Positions 1 through 6,240 of a stretch of 64,000 nt of DNA are shown here, piece by piece. The notes under the pieces are model-generated. The model worked only from the letters and a program-made list of their open reading frames with translations, had not been told where the DNA came from and searched no databases. Numbering within the stretch: the first letter of the stretch is position 1; each line of letters starts with the position of its first letter. A program made the translations under genes and the position numbers. Origin of the DNA: Pseudonocardia oroxyli (GTDB lineage: Bacteria > Actinomycetota > Actinomycetes > Mycobacteriales > Pseudonocardiaceae); the NCBI RefSeq assembly GCF_900102195.1, contig NZ_FNBE01000010.1, positions 165,852 through 229,851 of the forward strand, in the 5' to 3' direction.

Positions 1-166
1 GACGCGCCCAAGTCCTGCACTTCATGAGCACCGGGCACCGAGCGCAGACTTTCTTGGCCGCAGCGATCTCCGCGACCGCCTGCGCTCCCCGCTCGATCAC
101 GGGGAAGAAGAGCTCAGGGTCTTCGTCGGCGCATGCGGCACTGTCGCGCCAGTCGACTGCGCTCAC
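1..166 (-). CDS. WhiB-like regulator, partial (cut by window start)
   Basis: Reading leftward from a GTG at 166, the protein starts MSAVDWRDSAACADEDPE and runs 55 residues to the window edge without a stop. It shows the Wbl pattern: a Cys in SAACADEDPELFFP followed by CARCPVLMKC, giving C-x29-C-x2-C-x5-C, the ligands of the [4Fe-4S] cluster in WhiB proteins. The C-terminal G[VI]WGG turn and basic tail lie outside the window. Its GTG overlaps the TGA of the upstream membrane gene by GTGA, so the two are translationally coupled. Wbl genes are common on actinophages and integrative elements, which fits its place here. Function as a redox- or NO-sensing regulator is family knowledge only. Confidence 0.85.
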   Translation of the reverse strand, partial: MSAVDWRDSAACADEDPELFFPVIERGAQAVAEIAAAKKVCARCPVLMKCRTWAR

Positions 167-387
167 GGCTGCTCACCTCCGGGCTGGTTGAGCACCGGAG
201 TCGAGGCGCCGTCGAGCGTTGAGAAGAACGTGGCCGCGGCGTCGGGAATGCCCTGTCCGAGCGGCGTTGCGACGAGGACGAGGAAAGCGATGAGTGAGAA
301 GGCGATCGCGGCTCCCGCCAGCCTCGCCTTGGCGCACAGGAAGGCTCCGAGGACAGCGAGGAAGATCAGCACCCCGGGGCTAGGCAT
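163..387 (-). CDS. Small membrane protein of the integrative element
   Basis: The 74-residue protein starts MPSPGVLIFLAVLGAFL and has two hydrophobic stretches, about residues 4-18 and 24-43, followed by a hydrophilic tail ending QPGGEQP. I chose the ATG at 387 because it lies 8 nt inside the end of the upstream excisionase-like gene, and a longer reading from 450 would overlap that gene by 70 nt with a low-complexity Arg/Pro leader. It is in an apparent three-gene operon (xis-like, this gene, wbl) with overlapping ends. I do not recognise a family with a known function; similar tiny membrane proteins are frequent on actinobacterial integrative elements. Confidence 0.65.
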   Translation of the reverse strand: MPSPGVLIFLAVLGAFLCAKARLAGAAIAFSLIAFLVLVATPLGQGIPDAAATFFSTLDGASTPVLNQPGGEQP

Positions 388-640
388 GACGCTCCTCGCG
401 CATCGCGGTGGCCTCGGCCGCCCACGCGGCGGCGTACTCCTCGGCGACAACGGTTCTGCCAGCCAGCGCGTCGGCGATCAGCCGCTCAACGAAGGCCCGA
501 GGCACCAGTGCCTTCGAGCCGATCTTCACGGCGGGGAAGGCGCGCGCCTCGACCTTCCTGCGGATCGTCATGTCCGAGCAGCCGAGGGCGAGCGCGGCGG
601 CATGGATCGTCATCAACGGGTGGGCGGTCGGTTCGTTCAC
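380..640 (-). CDS. Excisionase-like helix-turn-helix DNA-binding protein
   Basis: This 86-residue protein begins GTG (640) with a clear AGGAGG about 8 nt upstream. Residues 9-55 form a MerR-like winged HTH of the excisionase type: LMTIHAAALALGCSDMTIRR, then KVEARAFPAVKIGSKALVPRAF, with the typical 'P-x-x-K-x-G-x-x-x-x-V-P' wing. The tail (residues 56-86) is Ala-rich and helical. Such proteins (Xis/AlpA-like) bend DNA at attachment sites or act as transcription switches. It lies about 2.2 kb from the recombinase gene rather than next to it, so it could be a regulator of its own operon instead of the directionality factor. Confidence 0.8.
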   Translation of the reverse strand: MNEPTAHPLMTIHAAALALGCSDMTIRRKVEARAFPAVKIGSKALVPRAFVERLIADALAGRTVVAEEYAAAWAAEATAMREERHA

Positions 641-783
641 GAGGTCGCCTCCTGGGTTCTGGGAGGACCGTCGGGGCGGCGAGAGTTCGTTGCCCGTGTA
701 GTCCTGGGAGTGACATCAGGAAACGACGGAACGTGAGTGCGAAACACCCTGCGTGAGCGCCAGCTTGATCGGCAGAATTTCCC

Positions 784-811
784 TGTCAAACGGGGAAGGA
801 TCGTCTATGCT
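784..811 (+). promoter_or_regulatory. Possible promoter of the HTH regulator gene
   Basis: A TATGCT hexamer at 806-811 is preceded by TGTCAA at 784-789 with 16 nt between them, close to a vegetative actinobacterial promoter. Start of transcription would be about 818, roughly 23 nt before the ATG at 841. A short inverted repeat, TTCCC...GGGAA, spans the -35 box and could be an operator. Both are read by eye. Confidence 0.35.
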
Positions 812-840
812 GACCTCAAACGCCGAGAGGGGCGGGCGAG

Positions 841-1905
841 ATGGCGGCACGGCCCCGAAGCCAGCGACAGCTTCAGATCCAGCGGTCGCGCGAGATGCGC
901 AACGACGGCCACACGTGGACCGAGGTTGCCGCCGAGTTCCGCGAGACCTACCGGGTCAACGCGCGCGTGGCGCTGCGCGTCGCGCACGGATGGAGCCAGG
1001 GGGACGTTGCGGATCGTTGGAACGAGCTGTGGCCGGACGATCCCAAGACCTTCAAAAACATCTCGTACTGGGAGCGGTGGCCTGCGGAGTCGGGCTACGA
1101 GCCGTCGCTCGAAGTGCTCGCGAGGCTCGCGGAGATCTACGCCTGCCACCTCACAGACCTGCTCGTCGACGTCGGCGACCATCGCGCGGCCGACCCCGTG
1201 CAGCGGGCCCGAACCGAGCTGGCACGCTTGCCGGCAGTGGTGACCACAGGTGAGCAGGAGCTATCACAGGACACCAGCGACGACGTTGGTGCAGGCCGCG
1301 CTGCGCTCCGCGAACTCGCCGAGCGGCTCGAGCGCACCCCGGCGCAGGACGTCGCCGAACAGCTCGCGATCTGGGTGAGCCAGCTCGATCCGGCCTTCGA
1401 CCGGCGGTCTCTGCTGGTGAAGCTGGGATTCGCCTTCACCCTGGCCGCGGCTACGCCCGCTGTCGACGCCCCGCGGCCCGCTACAGCGGCCGTTCCCGGG
1501 ACGCTCGACCTTTCCGGGGTCTGGAAGAGCGAGTACAGCTTCTACAGCGACGGGCGGGGTCAGGAACTCGCATCGACTCACTACGTCGTCATCCGGCACC
1601 AAGGCAACGCGTTGAGCGTCGAAAGCCTGCCTCACAGCACCGGTTCGGAGCTGCGTATGGAGCTCGCCCTCGATGGCATCAGCGCGACCGGGACGTGGGA
1701 GGAGAAGACCTCACCCACGGGCTACTACAAGGGCGCGGTCTACCGCGGCGCGACGCAACTGCTCGTTGAGTCCGGTGGACAGATGACAGGCCGGTGGCTC
1801 GGCTTCGGGAAAAGGTTCCAGATCAACAACGGCGCTTGGGAGCTTCGTCTCGAATCCAGGTCGATCACCCCGGACAGTGTTGCCGAGTTCGCATCGCGCG
1901 TCTGA
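841..1905 (+). CDS. XRE-type HTH regulator with C-terminal beta-rich domain
   Basis: The protein has 354 residues. Residues about 1-115 are a long-variant HTH region: MRNDGHTWTEVAAEFRETY, then VALRVAHGWSQGDVADRWNE, and a W-E-R-W segment, as in many Streptomyces regulators of the type that first read a 'W-x-E-R-W-P' strip. Residues 150-210 are helical linker. The last 130 residues begin DLSGVWKSEYSFYSDGRG and contain HYVVIRHQGNALSVESLPHS, GYYKGAVYRGATQLLVE and GRWLGFGKRF, a beta-sandwich module that I recognise from other actinobacterial HTH proteins but whose ligand I do not know. It stands alone on the plus strand between the xis-like operon and the PLP-enzyme gene. It may control the element. 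Confidence 0.75.
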   Translation: MAARPRSQRQLQIQRSREMRNDGHTWTEVAAEFRETYRVNARVALRVAHGWSQGDVADRWNELWPDDPKTFKNISYWERWPAESGYEPSLEVLARLAEIYACHLTDLLVDVGDHRAADPVQRARTELARLPAVVTTGEQELSQDTSDDVGAGRAALRELAERLERTPAQDVAEQLAIWVSQLDPAFDRRSLLVKLGFAFTLAAATPAVDAPRPATAAVPGTLDLSGVWKSEYSFYSDGRGQELASTHYVVIRHQGNALSVESLPHSTGSELRMELALDGISATGTWEEKTSPTGYYKGAVYRGATQLLVESGGQMTGRWLGFGKRFQINNGAWELRLESRSITPDSVAEFASRV

Positions 1906-1925
1906 CCAAGCGAACGTCTCCTGCT

Positions 1926-2825
1926 TCAGGCGTCTGGTGGACCGGTGACGACCGCGACGATGACTGACCCAGACGGGAACTGTCGCGTCGAGGCCATGTC
2001 GACGATGCCCGCCAACATCTTGGCGACATACGTCAGTTCCAGGTCGACGCCGTGCCTCACCTCGAAGTCCTGTGCGAACTCCCGCAGTTCGGCCGGGCGT
2101 CGGGCGAAGCCGCCGAAGTGGTAGTCCAACTGCAGATCCCAGTTGTCGGTTACCTGCCCCGCTACTCCCTGAAGCCCGCGCACGTCGTCGGCGAGAAACG
2201 CGCCGCCCTTGAGCGAGGAGAAGCCGAGCACCCGCACGCCGCTCGGGACGGCATACGCGAGGCCGGCCAATGTCCCCCCCGTACCGACCGGCGCGCAGAG
2301 GACGTCGTAGGGGAAGTCGATCTCAGCCGGTAGCTCAGCCACACCGCGTACGGCTGCTGCGTTGCTTCCACCCTCAGGAACGAGGAAGAACTCCCCGAAC
2401 CGCTCCTGCAGCGGGCCGAGGACTTCGTCCGACGTCTTGATCCGGTATCGGTCCCTGTCGATGTAGGCCAGCGTCATATCGCGGGTAGTGGCATAGGCGA
2501 GAGTCGGATTGTGGGGCAGGTGCTCCTCGCCTCGAATGACGCCCACGGTCTCGAAGCCGAAGTAGTAGCCCGCGGCTGCAACCGCGCGGATGTGGTTGGA
2601 GTAGGCACCGCCGAAGGTCAGGAGTTTGGTCTGTCCAGCTGCCTCGGCGTCTTTCAGGTTGTACTTGAGCTTGCGCCACTTGTTGCCGGGGATCTCCGGG
2701 TGAATGAGGTCGTCCCGCTTGAGGAGAAGCCGCACACCGTGGCGCTCGAGGCGCTCGTCGTGGATCTCCTGGACAGGAGAGGGCACGACGAGTTCCAGCT
2801 CGTCGAGGTGGCTCTCGACCGTCAC
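1926..2825 (-). CDS. PLP enzyme, ACC deaminase / D-cysteine desulfhydrase family
   Basis: This 299-residue fold-type II PLP enzyme shows the family hallmarks: KRDDLIHPEIPGNKWRKLKYN, which includes the PLP-binding lysine region, and LTFGGAYSNHIRAVAAAG, where SNH matches the catalytic Ser-Asn-His of ACC deaminase. GTGGTLAG is the phosphate-binding glycine loop. Known members open 1-aminocyclopropane-1-carboxylate or release sulfide from D-cysteine; which substrate applies here cannot be told. The wording DDLIHPEIPGNKWRKLKYNL resembles versions that I associate with Bacteroidetes, so transfer is possible. Its GTG overlaps the stop of the integrase-GntR gene by four bases, so it is probably translated as a coupled second cistron of the recombinase message. 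Confidence 0.85.
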   Translation of the reverse strand: MTVESHLDELELVVPSPVQEIHDERLERHGVRLLLKRDDLIHPEIPGNKWRKLKYNLKDAEAAGQTKLLTFGGAYSNHIRAVAAAGYYFGFETVGVIRGEEHLPHNPTLAYATTRDMTLAYIDRDRYRIKTSDEVLGPLQERFGEFFLVPEGGSNAAAVRGVAELPAEIDFPYDVLCAPVGTGGTLAGLAYAVPSGVRVLGFSSLKGGAFLADDVRGLQGVAGQVTDNWDLQLDYHFGGFARRPAELREFAQDFEVRHGVDLELTYVAKMLAGIVDMASTRQFPSGSVIVAVVTGPPDA

Positions 2826-4312
2826 GATGCCTCCGGACGTGCTCCCTTCGCGACGACCCAGCGGTTGCCGCTTCGTTCGATGATGCCCTCTCCGCCCAAC
2901 GTCGTGACGGCGCGCTGGGCGGTGGACCTCGCCAGGCCGAAGTAGGCAGCGATATCGGGGACCGTCGGGAGGAGGTCACCTGCGGCCAGCTCGCCTGCAA
3001 GCACGGCACGTCGCAAGTCGACAGCGACCTCGGCGTAGGTCGTTGCACCGGGCCGGAGGTACTCGGCCATCGGACGGCTCATCCGAGCCAACCGGCGCGA
3101 CGTTCCCAAAGCCTCGACGGACCCCGCGGCCGCCGCCATCGCGCGCAGCGTCGTCAGGTCACCCGCCAGCAATTCGGCGGCTCGCTGGTCGGCCGGCTTG
3201 GTCCAGCTTGCGTAGACCCGCAGCGTGGTCGCGCCCCCATCGCTGTGACCGAGCCTGCCGGCAGTCGTCCGCAGGTCGACACCGGCCGCAAGGAGCTGGG
3301 TCGCGTTGAAGTGGCGGAGGTTCTTCAGTGGCTCGGTGATGCCGAGCCTGTTGGCGACCTCGCGGTAGCCGTGGGTGAAGTGGTCCGGATGCCACGGGGC
3401 GGTGCCCGCGGGATTCGGCGAGAAGACGAACGCATCAGCGGCAAGCAGGAGCCCGGCGGGCGCCAAGGCGGCGTCTCGGGCTGCTCGGAACCCGTCCAGC
3501 AGCTCGACGGAGACCGTGTCGAGAGACAACAAGCGTTCCTCGCCGGTCTTTGTGCCCTTGAGCTTCCGCTGACCCGACCGGACGACGTAGCTCGAGCGGA
3601 CCCGCAGTAGCCCGCGCTCCAAGTCGAAGTCTGACCAGCGCAGGGCGACGAGCTCGCCGCGGCGGGCGCCGGTCGTCACCGCCAGCCAGAGGAAGACGCC
3701 GAGCTCCTCGTCGCCCGCACCGGCAGCGTTGAGGAGCGCGGCAACCTGCTCGGGGCGAGGCGGGAGCGCCTGACGCCGAGCGAGCTTGGGTGGGTGCGCG
3801 TAGTCGGCCGGGTTGCGCTCGATCCATCCCCACGAGACGCCGTAGTTCAGCGAGGCCGAGAGGATCGCGTGCACACGCCGAACCGCTCCCGCGGACATCG
3901 GCTTGCACACATGGCCGGGCATCGGGCTCTTACAGAGCTGGTTGCATCGGCGCAGGTGTGTATAGAGCTTGTCGAGGATGTCCACCCGGTGCTGGAGCTT
4001 CCGGATCGGCATGTCGCCGAGCGCAGGCTTGATCGTGCGGCGGATGTAGCCCGCCGAGGTCTCCGCAGTGCTCAGCTCGTGATCGACGGTCTCCATCCAG
4101 CGGTCCAGGAGGCTGGCGACCGTGCGCTTGAGCTCCACCTTCTCGCCGGTGTCGGCCAGCGCGAGGAGTCGCTCGATATCCGCCTCGGCCTCCGCCCAGG
4201 TCCGGCGGTTCTCACCGCGGAGGTACATCTGCCGTTGGGTGACAGGGTCCTTGCCCGCGTACACGCGCGCGCGAAAACCTGACCTTCGAGTCTCGACCGA
4301 GCCCCTCGCCAT
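2822..4312 (-). CDS. int: Tyrosine recombinase (integrase) fused to a C-terminal GntR domain
   Basis: The protein has 496 residues. Residues 1-55 are an AP2-like arm-binding region, 60-175 a SAM-like core-binding domain, and 185-375 the catalytic domain. Box I is TTGARRGEL with Arg217. Box II reads LKNLRHFNATQL, with Arg333 present but Lys330 where the canonical H-x-x-R has His. LGHS gives His356 and the nucleophile is Tyr367 in RVYASW. Residues 422-490 form a GntR winged helix (TTYAEVAVDLRRAVLAGELAAGD, then LLPTVPDIAAYFGLARSTAQRAV). It lies next to tRNA-Thr, its probable attachment site. The GntR tail may let it bind regulatory sites or autoregulate; that is inference. Confidence 0.9.
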   Translation of the reverse strand: MARGSVETRRSGFRARVYAGKDPVTQRQMYLRGENRRTWAEAEADIERLLALADTGEKVELKRTVASLLDRWMETVDHELSTAETSAGYIRRTIKPALGDMPIRKLQHRVDILDKLYTHLRRCNQLCKSPMPGHVCKPMSAGAVRRVHAILSASLNYGVSWGWIERNPADYAHPPKLARRQALPPRPEQVAALLNAAGAGDEELGVFLWLAVTTGARRGELVALRWSDFDLERGLLRVRSSYVVRSGQRKLKGTKTGEERLLSLDTVSVELLDGFRAARDAALAPAGLLLAADAFVFSPNPAGTAPWHPDHFTHGYREVANRLGITEPLKNLRHFNATQLLAAGVDLRTTAGRLGHSDGGATTLRVYASWTKPADQRAAELLAGDLTTLRAMAAAAGSVEALGTSRRLARMSRPMAEYLRPGATTYAEVAVDLRRAVLAGELAAGDLLPTVPDIAAYFGLARSTAQRAVTTLGGEGIIERSGNRWVVAKGARPEAS

Positions 4313-4420
4313 GAGCAGAAGCTAGGCCAGAACGGCGCGGACATGCCCGTACTCATGCCCCGGGCGGATCAGATGTGGATCATTCTGCGAGAGAAACAGG
4401 CTGCTGACCTGCTTCTTCTG

Positions 4421-4497
4421 TGGAGCCGCCTTGGGGAGTCGAACCCCAGACCTACGCATTACGAGTGCGTCGCTCTAACCGACTGAGCTAAGGCGGC
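4421..4497 (-). tRNA. tRNA-Thr (anticodon CGU), attachment site of the element
   Basis: On the minus strand the cloverleaf reads from GCCGCCT at 4497 to AGGCGGC at 4425-4431, then discriminator T and an encoded CCA at 4421-4423. The D-arm is GCTCAGTCGGTTAGAGC, the anticodon stem-loop ACGCA-CTCGTAA-TGCGT with anticodon CGT, and the T-arm CTGGGGTTCGACTCCCCAA. All stems pair. The recombinase gene begins about 110 nt beyond the 3' end on the same strand, so the integrated element has restored the tRNA 3' end. Confidence 0.97.
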
Positions 4498-4620
4498 GTG
4501 GTGCGTGGCAAGTCTAGCTACCGGGGTCCGGGCGGTTGCACGGCCCCCGCCTCGTCACCCGTGTGGGTCGTTCTGGCAGGTCAGGATGCCGACAGGCGCC
4601 AGCGCCGCGACGATTGGCGC

Positions 4621-5085
4621 ATGACGGTGGCCACGGACCCGCGCATCGGGGAGCGTCTGGTCGCGGCCGGGATGGTCACGGCGGAGGAGCGGGACTGGGC
4701 CGTGGAGGTGGCGGCGCGGAACGGGGCTCGGGTGGGGGCGGTCCTCGTCGCCGCCGGGCTGGTTCGGCGGACCGACCTGTACCGGCTGCTCGCGCGGACG
4801 TGGGAGCACCCCTACATCGACCTGGCGGACACCCGGACCGACCGCAGCCTGCTCGACGGGCTCGACCCGCAGACGTTGCGCACGCAGGGATGGTTCCCCG
4901 TGCGCCGGGAGGGCGGGGCGTCCTCGTCGCGACGTTGGAGCGGCCGACCGACGAGGTGGGCGACACCGGCCGCCGGACGGCCTGGGCGTTTGGCGGCCGT
5001 CGGGGCCGTGCAGGTGGTCCTGGCCTGGGTCTGGCCGCCGACCAGCCCGGGGTTCGAGGACTGGCTCGCGGCGCTGACCGGCTGA
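4621..5085 (+). pseudogene. Frameshifted remnant of an MshEN/GspE-N domain protein
   Basis: From the ATG at 4621 the translation MTVATDPRIGERLVAAGMVT through LYRLLARTWEHPYIDLADT, LLDGLDPQTLRTQGWFPVRR is a clear MshEN (GspE N-terminal) domain. In actinobacteria this domain is commonly found at the head of large membrane glycosyltransferases and type II/IV ATPases. At about 4912-4920 the conserved continuation VLVATLERPTDEV appears in the +1-shifted frame, while the original frame turns into low-complexity SSSRRWSGRP. Neither frame continues into a glycosyltransferase; both end within 170 nt. I read this as a decayed gene that has lost its body. The alternative is a sequencing error plus a short stand-alone MshEN protein. 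Confidence 0.55.
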
Positions 5086-5094
5086 CGCGCGCGG

Positions 5095-6240
5095 TTACCC
5101 CTGATGGAGCCTGGTCATCATCGCCTCGACCGCGATCCGCGGTTTCACGTTCAGCTCCAGGGCCTCGCGGCAGGCCAGGACCGACTCGAGCCTGCGCAGC
5201 GCCGACTCCGGGGTCCAGTCGCGGGCGGCCTGCCGCACGTCCGACTCGCGGTCCGGGTTGGTCAGGGCGACCTCGGAGCCGGCGACGAGGACGTCACGAT
5301 AGAAGCTCGCCAGGTCGACCAGCGCGCGGTCAAGCGCGTCCCGTTGGGTGCGGGTGTTGCGGGACTTCTGCTTCCTCTCGAGTTCCTTCTCGGCGGCCTT
5401 GGCGCTGCGCGCCGCCTGCGCGACGCCCTTGCCGACCCCGCCCGCGCCCATCGCGACGGCGAGCTCCTCGCGCTCGGCGGCGTCCCGGGACTCGCTGACG
5501 TCCGACGCCTCCGCCTCGGCCTCGCGCACCAGGTTGTCCGCGAAGGCGAACGCGTCTCCCAGGTGCCGCAGCCGCAGCGGAACGCCGAGGACGCGTTCGC
5601 GGCGCTGCCGGGCGTGCTCGTTGCGGGCCAGGTGCCGGGCCCGGCCGACGTGCCCACCAGACACCGACGCGGCCCACCGCGCCATCTCCGGCTCGATCCC
5701 GTCCCGCTCGACGAGCACCTCCGCGACCGCCTCGGGGCTGGGCGTGCGCAGGTACACGGTGCGGCAACGGGAGCGGATGGTGACCGAGACGTCCTCGGGG
5801 TGGTCCGACGGCGCGCACAGCAGGAACACGGTCTGGTCCGCAGGCTCCTCCACCGCCTTGAGCAGCGCGTTCGCCGCGCCCTCGGTGAGCCGGTCCGCAT
5901 CGGTGATCACGACGATCTGCCAGCGGCCCGTGGAGGGGCGCCGGGCGGCGAGCTGCACGAGGGTGCGCATCTCCTTGACCGAGATGGACAGCCCCTCGGG
6001 GACGATCTCCCGGACGTCCGCGTGGGTGCCGGCGAGCACCGTGCGGCAGGACTGGCACTCCCCGCAGCCGCCGGTCGGGCACTGCAGGGCGGCCGCGAAG
6101 GCGCGGGCGGCGGTGGAGCGCCCGGACCCGGGCGGGCCGGTGAACAGCCACGCGTGCGTCATCGCGGTGGGGTCCGTGGCGGCGGTGCTCAGCTCCTCGA
6201 CGGCGGCCGGCTGGCCCACCACGTCACGCCAGACACTCAT
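5095..6240 (-). CDS. holB: DNA polymerase III delta' subunit
   Basis: The 381-residue AAA+ clamp-loader subunit has MSVWRDVVGQPAAVEELS at the start, a Walker A in which Lys is replaced by Arg (GPPGSGRST, as usual for catalytically silent delta'), and a zinc-binding CPTGGCGECQSC. It also has ADVREIVPEGLSI, the Walker-B-like VVITDADRL, and the ANALLKAVEEP and SRCRTVYL (SRC) motifs. It helps load the beta clamp during replication. Its ATG overlaps the stop of the upstream MFS-kinase gene by four bases (ATGA), so the two form an operon. A similar tmk-holB order is common in bacteria, which supports reading the upstream gene as a dTMP-kinase relative. Confidence 0.93.
   Translation of the reverse strand: MSVWRDVVGQPAAVEELSTAATDPTAMTHAWLFTGPPGSGRSTAARAFAAALQCPTGGCGECQSCRTVLAGTHADVREIVPEGLSISVKEMRTLVQLAARRPSTGRWQIVVITDADRLTEGAANALLKAVEEPADQTVFLLCAPSDHPEDVSVTIRSRCRTVYLRTPSPEAVAEVLVERDGIEPEMARWAASVSGGHVGRARHLARNEHARQRRERVLGVPLRLRHLGDAFAFADNLVREAEAEASDVSESRDAAEREELAVAMGAGGVGKGVAQAARSAKAAEKELERKQKSRNTRTQRDALDRALVDLASFYRDVLVAGSEVALTNPDRESDVRQAARDWTPESALRRLESVLACREALELNVKPRIAVEAMMTRLHQG

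Larger units (their letters stand above)
1..4431. mobile_element. End of an integrative (AICE-like) element at tRNA-Thr
   Basis: The stretch left of tRNA-Thr carries a tyrosine recombinase whose start lies about 110 nt from the tRNA 3' end, an excisionase-like HTH protein, a whiB-like gene and a phage/plasmid-style HTH regulator. This is the usual content of actinobacterial integrative elements that recombine into tRNA 3' ends. Base composition is visibly lower in GC than the neighbouring chromosome. The attachment core is probably within 4421-4450 (T-arm and acceptor stem). The other end, with the second copy of the tRNA 3' segment, lies outside the window, so the full size and the replication/transfer genes are unknown. 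That this is an AICE rather than a prophage is inference. Confidence 0.7.
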
